A stretch of 64,000 nucleotides of DNA from Lutjanus erythropterus (GCA_020091685.1 CM034607.1:25789753-25853752), one strand, 5' to 3'; counted from the stretch's first letter, positions 11,501 through 26,500 are shown. Made by a program: numbers and translations. Notes: generated by a model not told the origin, from the sequence alone.

Positions 11501-14500
11501 GCCCAAAACTGTAATTAGGAACGACGCAAATAACAGGTCCCGGCATATTTCAGGTTATTACAAACAAACTGATGGCGCTCTGCCTGGTCGGCTCTGGAAG
11601 TCTGGTGAAATCTTAGAGGGTCTGGAAACAGAAGAGTTATGTCCTTGACTTTTTTTTTTTTCCCCCTGCTGGAGAGTTCAGACTCAGAACCATACTCATG
11701 GAGTTTTGGTTAAACTCCTCTGGCAGGCAAAGGTTTCATTCAGTGCCGCCGCAAGAATGTCTTAAATATGACATTTGACGTATTATTCATTTATTACAGA
11801 CAATTAAGAGAAATACTAGGAACTGAATCAATAAACATAAAATAACATTTTCTGGTCATAAAGCAGCTCCCACTTCCTTCATTTCCTTTATTCGACTGAA
11901 ATAAACGGCGTGTCGGACTGACGTGCCCTCTCATCGTGGTGGAACATAGAAAAGTTGTTGACATTTTCTCTTACCCCTTGTGAAGACGGAGGTACGTCAT
12001 AAACGCCTTGTGTTCTGAGGTCCATCTGAGACGGAGGGACATCGTAGACTCCCTGGTTTCTGGACGCGCTGTGCTGAGCGGGGAACATCTGACCAGGTGG
12101 GATATCGTACACCTGAAACATGAAACACACAGAAGATGAACAACAAATATGCGTAAAACCTCACGTTAAAACTTTTAGTTATGATCACAAAGAACTAGTT
12201 TGTTCTTTAAGTAAAACTTAAATCAATATTAGTTTAAGTGTGCATTATATTTAGATATTTTCACAGATTTACCTTGCTGTCAGACAGTTTTTTTCTGGCA
12301 GGAAACCACCAAACATCATTCGCTCCAAACCAACCAAACTCCATTGTCAAACTTAGTAATTTTACCTCACAGAACACAGGAGTTGCAGGTCTACTGCTGC
12401 TTTGATTGCTTAGTTTGTTTGTGTTATGTTGTGACTTCGGTGTTTAAAAAGGTTAGTTTAGATTCACTCAAGTCACATAATAACACAAACAAGCTAAACA
12501 ATCGAGGCAGCGGCAGACCAGCAACTCCTGTGTTCTGAGAGGTTAAATTACTAATTTTGTGAATGGAGTTTGGTGGTTTTGGATGGAGTGATATTTGGCT
12601 TATATAAAAGCAGCTTCCCATTGGAAAAGGCTGTCTGATGGTAAGGTAAAGTGGTGAAAATATTCTAAATAAAGCTTTTTTTTAGGTGGCTAAAATACAT
12701 TTTGCTGTTGACCCTTTCTATAGCAGCACATTGCTTAGATTCCTACACCGGTGTTCCTCTCTGCTTCTCCACCATGTGGGTGTGTCGGCCATCATCTACC
12801 ATAGATAATACACTCACCACGGATAAGTACCTCATGCAACCCCACTTCAAATTATCCAGACTATACTATACTAAATTACAGCCTTTTATTTCCCGAGAGC
12901 TCCAAATATTTTGCTTTAAAAAACCCAATATATCATAACACTAGCTTTATACAATGGGTGACACCAACATCATGAGACAGGATGACAAGACAAAATAAAA
13001 CTTTCTGAGAGGATCCTTTCTGAGAAAACAGGTCAGAGCGGAGAACAGGATATGTGGCACAGAACAAACCGAAGATCAAAAAAACAGCTTTTCTCATTCT
13101 GACAAATACTAAATTCCTACTGTGTTTTGTCTCAAACAGTTCTTGCTGTGGGCTACTAACATTTTTGTTAGTTTCCACGAGTCTTTTATTTTATTTCAAA
13201 TGCTTAATTGTAGTGGTTTAGAGCAAAAAGGTGCAAAAGTGAGATTTTCCCAATGTTTCATCACTAAGATTTGATCAAAAACACGACACAGAAACCATTT
13301 ATGCTTTTACAAATGAACAGCCATGGCAGTGTGTTTGCATGCTTTACAGACAGAGGAGGTCATGCTGGTAAAGTGTACACGCTGTGGGAACATGAGACAC
13401 GTACCCCCTGTGATCTGCTGGGTGGGACATCATAGAGGTCCTGCTGGTTGTGCTGTCCGGGGCTGAAGGTGTAAGACTGTCCCAGTCTGGTCGGGGTCAC
13501 CACCTGTCCGATCACAGCAGGGAGAGGGACAAACAATCAGAGCTGCCGTCTAAAAAAAACGACACCTGGGGCACAGCAGTGTTCGAGACATCTGTCCTCG
13601 TTCTCCATGGCTTTAAACACTTTCAGTCCCAGTCCTCGACTGACCCGGGGGAAACTAAGTGATTACAGTTGAGGCAGATTTGTTCTGACAAAGACCGAAC
13701 AACATCCTCCCTGTTTCAGGCTGTTTGCAAAGGACCCAGGAAACCAAGAGATAAACAGAAACCTGGAGGTACAGAGCCGAGATTCTGTGGAGACATCTGG
13801 TTCGAGTCTGACCGGGGACCATTTCTTGTCAGTTTGCATAATAGGGAAAAAATACCAAGAAAATACTTTAACAGGGCTGCAACTAACAATTATTTTTATT
13901 ACTTGTTTTGTCAATAAAATGTCAGAAAACAGCAACAAATGCCCATCACAATTCCTCAGAACCCAGAAGACTTTAAATGTCTTGTTTTGTCCAACAAACA
14001 GTCCAAAAGCCAAAAATATTCAAATTAAAGTGATATAAAACAGACTTTAGGAGCAAAATCTGCCACTGGAAAGGCTGAAACAAGCAAATAGTAATTTTTG
14101 TTGATTGATTAAATTGATTGATTGACTAATCACTTCAGCTCTATGCTTTAACATTTTTTAAAAAAACTAATCAAACAGACATACCTTTGTGTGTTTATTT
14201 TGTCATGTTTTTTGTGATTAAACCAGTGAAATGTAACTGGGACATAAAAAATGTTATGTGTGGTAACATTAGCCCAAGTTAGCTAGCGGTCATAACACAC
14301 AATGGAAAGCTGTACAGTGACGACAAAACCCACAAGGGTGGGTTTTATTGTTATGAATTTAGCTGTTTTCATTTAAATGTTACAGAGTCTCACTTTAAAG
14401 GCATAAAATGTTGAATATTAAGAGCAGGACAAAGAAAATTATGTAACATAAGCTGGCTAACATTAGCCGATGTTAGCTAGTGATCATTCCAGACAATGTA

Positions 14501-17500
14501 AAGCTGTACTGTAGCAAAAACTCATGTAGTGTATGTAAATAAGCAATGGTGGGTTTTATTGTCATGAATTTAACATTTATTTTCTTTTAAAGGTTACACA
14601 GTCTCACTTTAAAGACCTAAAAACTTGATTATTAAGAGCAGGAGAAAGAATTTCTGTGACTCAAGCTAGCTAATAGCTTGCGTTAGCTAGCAGTCAAACT
14701 AGACAATGCAGAGGCTGCCCGGTGACAGCAAAACACCTGTTTTTGTGTGTAATTAAGCATGGTTGGGTTTTATTGGTATAAATTTAACTTTCTTTTGTTT
14801 TAACTGTTACATGGTCTCACTTCCAAAACCTAAAATATTAAATATTTAGAGCAGGACAAAGAAATTGTAACTGTGACTGTAACATAAGCTGGCTAACATT
14901 AGCTTGCTAAAGTTTTTGTAGTTTTAACAGCCTTAAATGTGTGAGTGACAGTGCGTGACAAGAGCCCAAATCGGCGAGGCTATTTTCTCCTCCGCCGGTT
15001 TATTTCCGAGGCCGGTCTGGCGCGTTTAAAGCCTGCGGTGTATGTTTCAGCTCTGACCCCACAGGCCCTGTTGGGATGATGTATGCACGGACAGGAATGC
15101 CAACAATGAACACCTTAAATCACCACGGCCTTGTTCAGATTGGACTTATGAGAACCATATGGACTACTGTGAGTCAGACTCCGGCTCAGATGAATGGCAT
15201 TCCTTTCCATACTAGGCGACGTACGCTCATTTTCCGTTCCTCTCACTGCTCCCCCTTCCACCTCTGTTACCTTTTTTCATAAATCTCTTTTACAAACCAG
15301 CCCCTCCTCCTCCTCATGCTGCTTCCTCAGAAACATTAATCCCGTTCTGAGTTGGCTGAGGTTACGGCTCCTGCTGCTCACGCTCCGATAAATGTCTGCA
15401 CCGTACACAGAGAGATGGTATTAGGATATTAACTCGGCTATACGGTGACTCATGAGGGGATACTGGGACTAAAGTTTTATGCCTCCCTGGAGACTTTCCC
15501 CTCTGCCTGGAAGCCGTGCGTATGGTTCCTATTTTCGAGCCCTATTAATGAACCCAGCTCGCTCCAGTGTGGCGATACTGGTGCGTGGGGGCAGAGGAGG
15601 AGGAGGAGGACTACTACTGGGCTCAGGGAAAGACATTCCCAGCATTCCTCTGTCTGTCTGACGCAGCAAGGAGGTCTGCAGCTCCACTTTTAGGGTGATG
15701 ACGGTCGGGGGGAGGGGGATGGAAACTGCGATTAGGAGGTGTGGAGGGACTTATTAGCACTGACGGGGGAAATGTGATTAAAGAAAAAAAAAAAAAAAAC
15801 AGGGGCAAAAATGTCACCAGCAAGTAATCACACCATTATTCTATAGCCTGTCTGCACCACAGTGTAAAATATTTTAAAGGTGTATTAAATCCTACAGCAC
15901 GAAATGCCTGCGTTTATAACAAGGTTGTTCATCAGTACCAATGACTCCATGATTACTTCACCAGGTCTGAGGATTTAAAAACCCACAATCCAGCCAGTAC
16001 TATGACAAAATCCATACACATGTAGCCTTTTAATCATAAAACACCTCCCATGCTAGATAAAAAGCATTGATTTAAAGTTCCCTAATGTTTACACAAGTTT
16101 TACTTTTGCTCATTTTATGGCTCAACTGAACTGAAAAAGTTTTATTTAACTTTTATTAGCTTAACTGCAGGATTGTGATACATGAATAAAACTCATCAGC
16201 TTCAAGTTACTGTATTCTGTTTCTTCTTGCTGCTAATATTTAACCTTTAAAACACAATCTTATTCATCCCAATTGAAAGTCGAATTAGAAACTGCTACAA
16301 CCTTACTGTCTGTCATGACCGTTAGCTAATGCTGGCTAATGTTAGCTAGCTTTAGTTACACAACTTCTTTCACTTGCTCAAAGGTTTTGCTGTTGCAGCC
16401 TTACTGTATGTTATGACTATTATCTAACGTTAACTAGCTTCAGATAAAAAACTTCTGTCTTTTGCTGTTAATATTTCAGATTTTATGCCTTCTACAGAGA
16501 GATATGTAAATCTTAAAATAATTAAAAACACAATCTTTCTCCACTTTGCACCCCTTGTAATTCTTATTGTCTGAAATAGCCACTAGCATTACATGCTAAT
16601 GCTTTTCCATTAATATTGCAGATTTTATGCATTTTAAAGAGATATCTAACTTTTAAAAGAAGGAAAGAAATGATTTTCCTCATTTTAATTAAAATAAGAA
16701 TTTCTAAACAATAAATAATACAGTATACTTTTCTACAAAATAGGAATGTGTTAGGATTAAAAAGGCAGAGCCTGTAACCAGACACAGCGCACAGGGAGTT
16801 TTAGTCTTTCACTCAGTAGCACTAAAGTGATGCCTGGTAAAGGTCACTTTATCCTGTCTGCAGTCCCTGAGGGTTGAGCCTGCGTGCTGACGATAACAGG
16901 ACGTCTGGACTCAGCTGCCACTCGCAGATGGCAGCGAGGTGTCCGTCAGAGACCTCTGTGACCTTTTCCGCAGGTACGTGTCATTGCTTTGAGCACCACT
17001 CGTCCCATCAGCGGCTCCAGATGCACACTGCTCATTTATTTCCCATCTCCGCCCTCTGTTTACCCAGCAGGCTGCTGCTCCGAGGCCGCTCGGCACTGCT
17101 ATAATTGCTGGTGGGTAAATATTTACTGCATCCAATGAGGTTGGCGCTCGCATGGCGGCGGCGGCGGCCGTGCCGGCGGCAGCTCTTTCAGAGTGCGATG
17201 ACATCATGAAGAGCCGGGGCGACTGAGCAAACATTTGTTCCTACTCAGGTGATTCTCTCCCTGGATTCCTTCATGGAGGAGCACAGTGACTAAAGAGGGA
17301 TCAGGTTTAAACCAGAGCCCCGAGGAGCCAAATAGATGCTTGTTAACGCTGCAACGCATCATGGCGAGTGACTCACGGCTCATTCAGCGACCCTGTGTTT
17401 ACTTAACGTCCTGGCAGGCTCAGGTTTTGGCAGGTAGGACTTTACCTCAGAGTCATTTGAGAGGTGTCGTCATAACGTCAACAACGACCTCATCAGCTCT

Positions 17501-20500
17501 TTAAACGCTTTCTTAGATTGATGAACTGATGAGCAGCGTGTGTGTCGTGTTGAAAACATCTAGTGTGTGCTGTAGATCTGGATCGAAGATCTTATCGCTG
17601 GCTTCCTGTGCGTCAGATAGTTGATTGTGAAAAACTTGATAAAGCACTGGATAGTTTTTTGGACTGGATTTATTCATGTCAAGGACCCCGACTACAGATG
17701 CACATTAGACCACGTTTAGAGGATTTTTGTCTTGAGGAATCCCCTCTGAGCATTTTTAGGGTTCAAGATAACACAGTCTCCATAATCAATCAATGATCAA
17801 ATTAGGATCACTAAATCAACTAAAATGGCCAACGCTCTTTCTTCTCTCGTTGTTCCAATTTCTAAAAAAATGTGATAAAAGTTAAAAAATCTTCCTTAGT
17901 TAAGAATTATTCCTCCCCTTGCTTGGGGCCCCCAACAAGCCAATCAAAGACCCTTGCTGGTCCACAGGCCCTAGATTTAAAATCACTGCCTTCTTTTATG
18001 TGCCACATATGTGCAAGAAACTTCCAGAAAACTTGAGGTCTACAACTTTTTTTAAAATTACGTCTAAAAACTTTTCTATTTCTAAATCTCCTCTCAATTT
18101 AGTTTTATTCAGTTTTAGCTTATTTTAAAAAAAAAATCATATTCTTTATTTTATCTATGTGTATTGCCTTGTTGTCTGAATGCAACTTTATGTCTTATGT
18201 AGTACCTTATTGTTGAAAGGCGCAATAAGTTAAGGAGTTACTGATTCTGTGCAGGCTGTGATTAAAATTGAACAAACTTTGCTACTTAAGTTTTTCTTTT
18301 ATACATCTGAAGACTTTCATTGCATGCAAAGCAAAGCAGCAGACACACTGTGAAGCTTTGACATGCCTTGCCATATTAAAACAATAAATTATATAAAGAC
18401 AAATGACAGAGAGAAAAACTGAATAAATAAACGAGGAAGCATACAGTAACAGAAGCAGCTTCCAGTTAGCACAAGTTGTTACTGAAAGGGTGATTCATTA
18501 CTTGTCAACTATTAAATTAATTGCCAGTTTTTTTGCCAATCAGTTTTTGGTAGATAAAAACTATCCAAAGTCTCTGATTTCAGTTTTCAAATGTGAATAT
18601 TTACTGGTTTCTTTAGTCCTCTGTGAATATGAGTAATTCCCTGACATGCTGCATATGTATTCCCAGTTACTGTATAAAGTATTTATATCTTTATCTTATT
18701 TATTTATGATTATATTGCTCTACTGCTTTTTTGTGCTGCTGTGTCAAACTGAACTTCCTCTACGGTGGATCAGTGAAGGTACGTCTTATCTTATCTTTGG
18801 GTTGTGACAAAACACAACATTAGAGGATGTGACCTTGAGCTTTAAGAAACACTGATCAACATTTTTCACCTTTTCTGACATTTTATGGCCCAAACAAACT
18901 AACACATTAAACGATAAAATGCACATGAATTGATGCTGAAAATAATCATTGTTTGCAGCTCTAATAAAAATGAGAATCGCACGCTGTGGCCTTTGTCTGC
19001 ACGACTGCATGATGTGGGTGAGCTCTGCCGCTTGTGTGTGGCACGATTTCACAGGAAATCATCGTTTCACACCTGTTCATCGGTTACACACACACACACA
19101 CACGCACAACCACTTCCTCTCCTGCTAATGTCCTGCTGACACAAATCAACAAACCTAGCGAGGCTTTTCAGCAGAGGTCGGCGTATAAAAGACGGTCAGA
19201 GTGACATTGGCGTCGTAGTGGCTCTCCATTGAATGTCATCCATCCATCTTCTCATTCACCGTGTCACGTCTGCTCTTATCTGTCCATCTGATGCTGACAG
19301 AGTTGACCACCACCTTTATCTGTATCTGTGGCTTCATCTTCTGATGAGTGCCAGAGAAAATTACATCCAAACCACCAGCTGCTGTAATCTCACGAAACTA
19401 TCACTCATATATTAGGTAAGAACGGTGTTTTGTATGATTGCATCTCCTAAATGTAGGGTGTGTTTGTGCTCTGTAGTAACCTGCCCCTCTCTGCTTTGCT
19501 GAATCACAGCACAAAGACGTCTCTCTGGCAGTATTTTTCCTTGCCGCCGCTCAGAACTGCTCGATAATGTTCCCCTCAGTCGCTCAGAGCTGCAGCAGCA
19601 GCCTATTAAAGTGCCAAACTAATTAATGCAGGTAATTAACTGGTGAATCCTGTGAGGCTTCCAGCCGACTCCATAACACGTCCAAGTGGCTAAACCCAAA
19701 CAGACAGCGGGCTTAATGAGGAGCATTAAAAGAGAACACACTGATTTTAGCACTAATAAGGATCATCTTTCATCCTCCCTGATCAAAGCAGCATTTTAAT
19801 CCGGTGGTATGATTATCTGAAGAGAAGTAATGTGTCTGACACTCTGTGTTTTCTTTTTAGAGAGACAATATCATGGGACAGTCTTCTAAGAATAAAAGAG
19901 GATCATGTGAAATGAGAAATGTTTTGAAAGACCCGTGAATCTTAATCAGGAATAAGGCTAAGAGTCTGCAGCCATGCCAGCAGCTCTGTGACACTGTAGT
20001 TTGAACTTAATGTTGATGCAAACATGCAAACCTGCTCACAATGACAACACTAACATGCTGAAGTTTAGCGGGTATAATGTTTACCATGTTCAGCATTGTA
20101 CCTTAGCATCTTAGCATGCTAACATTTGGTGAGTAGCAGTAAACACAAAGTACAGCTGAGGTACTCGGGTATGATGAGGTATGATGCTCAACCAGGACCT
20201 GAGACGGAGCAGGGCGCCGTCATATGTTGAAGTCATCTCTCGTACGGGTTTACACCAACCTGCTGAGTCAGCAGCATGGCCAATGTTAGGTGTGCTAGCC
20301 TCACCCGTTGCACTTTTGCTTGTGGTTTCTTAGGTGGAGGGTATGACAGAGTCTCTTACTCATTAAGTTACAAAACGATTTATTGTGGCTCACAGGACAA
20401 GAGTGCCTGCAGGCTACACTTGGGATAATAATACAGCTAATTAGCCAAATTAAAGATAGGCTGTATGCAGCTAATTAGTTTGCCATTATGGATAGGTGCT

Positions 20501-23500
20501 GCACCATGATTTAGTAGGTTAGCTAGCTTTTGTCAGTGTAACAATTTTTAAAAAGAAAAAGGAGAAATATTGTCAAACAGTTATTTGGAAAGTAACCACA
20601 ATTGTCCTTTCCCATGTCCTGCTCCTTTTGGGACATGAGTCAACTTTCTCCTTTTCTGTTTTCCTGTACTTAAATATGATGTGAGCTGGGCTCGTCCATG
20701 TTGAAAACAAAACCAAATTTTGAAGATGGCTAAAGGTGGTGGGGGACCTGGAAAAGCAGCACAGTATACAGTAACATCTTATGTTAGCAAAACATGAGCT
20801 AACTAGCTTGCTAATCTACATCAATTATCAGCTACAAGGAAACTAAAGGTCTTTATTTTCCTCAGTTAGCTAGCTAGTTAGATAGTGTTTTGCTCTAGCT
20901 AGCTAATCTATAGCAATTGGTACCTAGCTAGTTAAATCTGACATAATGTTATCAAAACACCAGCTAACTAGCAATGCAATTTACATCACTGTTAGTTACC
21001 TAGTTAGCTAACGTCTTGCTAATATTAGTTATTTGTGACTGAAGCTCACTAAATCACTACTCTGTACTCACTATCCAGATTTCTTTGAAGAGGACTATAT
21101 ATTGAGTTGAAAAAAGAAAAACACTTTCGGACACTAATTGAATAGTTTCCTCTGTACCATTAATTGTGTCATTGCTGTTTTTCTTTAAGTGCAATGCATG
21201 ATGGTATATAGTGCTTGGTTGGTTCTTTTAATCATCTTTAAAATAGATGAGCCGAGCGCACAGCATAGTTAAGGACAGGAAACAAGAAAAGGAAGAAGTT
21301 GACTTTGCTTCTGCTGTGTACAAAGCTAACTCGACTGTTATTCTAACACAGAACAAAAAGGGGCGGGACTTAGGAAGGCTGAGGCAGAAAGTGTCATGAC
21401 ATTTCAGTCTGGACCAAAGTGGTGAACTGCCCAAGAAACAGGCTGACAGTGCCATTCATAAGAGCTGCTAGTGTGGCTAAGAAATGCCAAAAACAAAGCT
21501 TCTAAATGTGAATATTTTCTGGTTTTCATTGTCTTCTATGACATGACACTGAATCTCTTTGGGTTTTGGATAAAAAAGGCAATTTGAATGTCAACTTGGG
21601 TTTTGGTAATTGCCATCTCTAAAGCCATGCTGCTAAAACTTTCTGTCCTCTCTCCTCCTCCTGCTGCTCATTTATCAAACTCTGCGTTTTAAACTTTCAA
21701 GGGGAGAAAGTCCTCTCAGTATGCACACCGCAGAGCAGATTACTTTTGGTGCAACTGATTTACGACCTTGCCCCCTCGGTCAAACCTCATGGGCCGACGA
21801 TTCATCACGGCCGCGACAATGGGTGAGCAGACAAGCATCTGAAGGAGCCGGATCGCTCCAGGAAGAAATAACTCACTTATCTGGTGCTGAGATTGTCGTT
21901 CGCATGATTAGGCAGAGAAAATATGGGCCGAGGCAAACAAACAAGCCATTCATTACACGTAACCTGGTTATTGACTTCTATCAAGGTGGATGGCGCACCC
22001 TCGTAGCCCATAAACTGCTATCAGAGCACACCCTTGAGTTGTGTGGGACTCTGTTAATCCTTTTGTTGCACCCCTACCTCTTTATGGCAAGGAGCAGATT
22101 GGATCTATGGGTATGACACAGTGACTGCAGGAAATGCCCATACAAGGAGCCAGGAAGTGAGGAATGAAAAGGCCGTCTGGTAGGAGTAGATAAGGAGCTC
22201 GGCGGAGATCTTTGAACTCTGAACCCAACCCATCACTGAACGGCGTGACCTCAGCGCCTGAGTCAGAGGGGGAAGCACAGCGGAAACGGGAGCACTGAGG
22301 AGAAACTGATGCAGTGAAACAGACACACCTTTCAGAGCAGAAGAAGAAGAAGGATAGAGAGCAGCAGACTGAGATGAAAAATAGCCCTCTGAGAGCAGAA
22401 TGATAAAAAGGCGGTGCAAGGTTTCTCCTGGCCTCCGTGTGAGGAGCCTCTTTGTGTGGCCGAGAGCTCCAGGCATCTGTCCCAGCGCACGGTCCCGGCT
22501 TTGGAGGGCCTTGAAGGGGTGGGGGCAGCTGCGTAGGGTCACCCAAGGACAAGGCCGCAGCACCAAACCAAACAGCCAGAGAGGCGGAGAGCGCCAAACC
22601 TCAGTGTGCCTTTATATACCAGAGCCCCACACCACATGAAGAGAAAAATAACCAGTCGCCAATCTGGGTTTGCACTGCCGGGTTGGCACGGAAACCAAAC
22701 CAAAGAGACGAGACATGACTCTCCACACAGATGGTGAAGGACGTACAGGAACCTTTCTCTTGGGGTGTCAAACATATGGGCCGTGGGCCAGAAAAAGGCC
22801 CAGAGAAATGAGAGCGGTCATCAATTCCAGTTTCTCCTGAAGCAATTCCTGAATTGACTGTTAAATTCCTTTTTTATACATATAAATAACAAGTGCTTGG
22901 TCTGTTAGCTCAATGCTAACAGATAATGGGAAACCCCATTGATGTGCTAATGGCAATTAGCAACAAATAGATCCATTTTACCTCACATGCTTAACATAAA
23001 ATGACAAGTGTGCTCAGACTTTAAGGACTATATTTCCTCTCATTTTGAAAGAAACTAATAGCTTATGATTTCACTTTGTTAACCACACACATGAGCTGGC
23101 CTGGCTTGACTCAGTTTGACTTGGCCCGTCAGTTCAGCATGGCGGGGGTTTGAATTTCCATAGCAACAGGGCTACCCGCTTGAAAGTCTGTTTTTTAACT
23201 GAGGACGAGCTTGAGTGGCTGTAAAGCGGTGGACAAACTCTTCATGTACATCTCTGGAACAAACACGCCATTTCCTTAAATTCTTCACAATAAAACTCCC
23301 CTGTTGTGTTGTTATTTTAATGCTTTATTATGATGCAGCACAAACAGGAAATGTTTTCATCCATCAGCAGTGACTTAACACGACTCCTACACAGCTGAAA
23401 GTGAATATGAAACGGTGAAATAAAGCAGATACCGGAAAGTACAAACAGAGACAGAGGAGATAAAATAAATTTCAAAGCACAGAGATTCAGTTAGAAGCTA

Positions 23501-26500
23501 CAAAAGTCCTGAGGGATGGACATAAATAAACTTTTAGAAACGTCTTTGTCTCTGCTCTCCTACACAACACTCTCTTGTTTGCACGGCACGGTTTGACTCG
23601 GTGCGGCCAAAAGCCCCGGTGGAAAAGCCCTATATTACTCTGCTTTCAACACTCCACACTGACCAGCTATGGTGCCCTCAAAGGGTCAAAACTCAAACTC
23701 AGAATACAGCTACTACTTGGAAGAGACGCTGCATGCAAGGAGAGGGCAGCACACATATCTATATTTTATTTTTTGTTCACTACTTCACAAGCAGGAACCA
23801 GCTAAACGTAGCACTTCTTCAAAAAGTCTTTTTATTTATTTTTTAGTTTGTGAAGACAGAAATCGTGTGCCCCAACAAATGGACAGTTAAATAATGGTGA
23901 CCTTGATCTTCTTCACATTAAGAGAAAGGGAGAATTTGCAGGTGTTGTTATCTTTAGGGTATTATGCAATGGTTTTACTGGTCTGGCCCTCTTAAGATCA
24001 AATAGTGCTGCCTGCAGTCGATGAACTAAAATGAGTTTGACACTCCTGCTTTAGGGTGATATGAGAGGAAGCCTGCATCAGTCTCTATAATCGTTAGGGA
24101 GACAAACGTGTGTCTGTGTGCGCTCACGTTCATGTTTGCACTTGACAACAGGAAAATATCGGTTTTCTCTTCAGCTCCATCAGTTCCTCTGCTCATCAGA
24201 CCGCTGCATGCAGCTATGAGTCAACGCTCTGAGCCTGTCATCAATACTGCCCCCACAAACACACGCAGTAGTAAACAAGACTGAGTTCAGTGTTTTGAAG
24301 AGCAGAGGTCACGGTTTGGATTTCATGTCAACAAAAATCATCTCCACAAATACTATGACACAGTTATAGAGTTTCAAAGCTGAGGGGGGCGCTGGTTCTG
24401 TTCCCACTTTGAAGTCTCTCTGATAAATCTAAGTTTACTATTGGTTTATATTACAGTGGTCAGTTTGAATTATTTTAGCTCTGAAAATTTCTTGTTTTGT
24501 CCATCAGTTTGGTAAAATGAACAGCTCTAAATACTACATTTTTCCTGCTATTGCTATAGAGAAGTTACACCAACAAACTTGCAAACTCTGTGAACTCTGC
24601 CCAAGTCTTAGATCTGCCTGCAAGTCACCAAACAATATCTCTACAGAAAATAAAGTGGACTTTTCAACTCTGGATTCCTATAATAACTCCTTCAACTTCC
24701 ACTCTATGAATCAACAATTCTTTTCCAGAAATTGTTCTTTTAGTTTTCACTACAGATATTGCCGTTTGGCTTCGACGGGCCTGACTGTGGCCAAAGAGAC
24801 CGACGGCGCTTCTGTCCAACGCTCAGACGTCACTGGAAAACAACAGACCCTTGTGTGGACTCCTGCAATACATCGACACACGTATCCCACACGGTCCAAA
24901 TCTTTCTATTTAACAGACAGGAACAACCGCCGAAAATTGCACCACTTTGATAACCACAGATTGGAGGGAAAGTTAAACGTCCAAGATTTAATTTAATCTC
25001 TCCAATAGCATGATTACAGCACAAAACGTTCTCTCGTTAGAAGCACATTTCATTTTCCATGTTATCACCAAAGCCTTTTTAATACGGTTCCTCGGTTAAG
25101 CCTCGAGGCCCTGTTGGAGGGAAAGAGAAGGTGTTGGTAGACAGAGCTGCTGCTGTGTGCGATGTGTGATTGACAGGTCTCTCCTCGCAGCCCCCTGGCT
25201 CCGACTCACTTTATCACACACTGAATCACACAAAGTCCTCTAAGCCGTCGGCGCCTGCTGCCTATTTACCTACTAAAATGCACACCTTAGCTCATTTCAA
25301 CGATGGCTGGAGCTGATTTCTTTAAAGGAAACACCCCCAGGACCTCAAAAGCTCATCCAGCATGTAATTACTATCCGTCTCCTCGAGGAATGATCTGGTC
25401 TGAGGTGCTAGAACTAGTTAAACGGTTGAATAAACAGGAAAATTCATCCTTCCTGTTTAAGCACACACCTGCAAATGACTTCCATTTGTGATGAAGGATC
25501 ACTGTGCTGCTAACTCCTGTTTTATTAATCTGTTTAAATCAAGAATATCCTAAAATAAATAGCTATAAATTACAATTATTGGATGAAAGGAGATGATAAA
25601 ATGTAACAGTTAGCTAACACTGGTATTAACATTGGTAATGTTGGTCAACATGTCAGCTAATATTAGCTGATTTCTATATTTCTACTAGTAATTCTCTATC
25701 ATCCATACATTTCCTATGCATTTGCATCAGAACAAATGTGAGACTTGAAAACTCATTGTTTCCGTGTGCAATAACAGGCTCTATTTTCTAGGACAGCCAT
25801 AAGATATATGCTTTAAATGATATATCATCCAGGCAATAAAACACAAATACGGAGGACTGTATATATAGTTATACAGTAAAGGACCATGCCAGGTGTAATC
25901 GGTTTGCCAGTGACCCTGTGTTCAGCATTTAAATACAGAAAAACCTACTTTCAGGCGGCCGGGCTCCACCAAAATCCGAAAAAACAGGTCTGTGCTGTTT
26001 GCTTTTCCATAAGTTCTTCCCATATTCACTGCCCTTCTGTGGCTCAGACTGGCTCTGCTACACACAGTGTGCCAATGTACAAGAAAAGCCAAATGGGAGC
26101 CCTGCACAAAAACACTACCCTGCTCTGTGGTGAGCGCCAGGCCCGGCACACCCTGTCCACATTTCACATCGCAGACCCACAATCTCTGCTGCCACCGCCG
26201 CCGCTCGCTGTGTGTGTGCAATCACACTGACGAGAGTCGTGGCAGGCTGGCAGGATAACGGGTCACGGTGTAAATGCGTAAATGCCATGTCCAATCACAT
26301 CTAATACCCACGCTCGCCAGCACAGGCCACACCCACCAGAGATGATGTTATGTTTTAAATCCGCTCTGATCCCGGAAAACTGTCTGCAGAGGTCAGCGGA
26401 TAGACCAGTCTCCATTTTCTCTCTTTCTCTAAACCCTGTCTGCATCTCTCTGCCATTGAATCTGGTAAATATTACTCTTGTAGATCATCAGTAATGAGAT

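Larger units (their letters stand above)
10523..11974 (-). other. nedd9: nedd9 intron 4
   Basis: 1452 bp. Holds a dispersed repeat at about 10941-11130 and a CA tract at 11385-11405. The remainder is unremarkable. Confidence 0.8.

Noticed and set aside
24378..24398. CTCF-like motif around GAGGGGGGCGCTGG
   Set aside because: There is one extra G compared with the usual core, so the match is too weak to annotate.
24517..24996. 159-codon open frame on plus in intron 2
   Set aside because: No recognisable domain, low-complexity amino-acid use, and no supporting splice or start context. Most likely chance.
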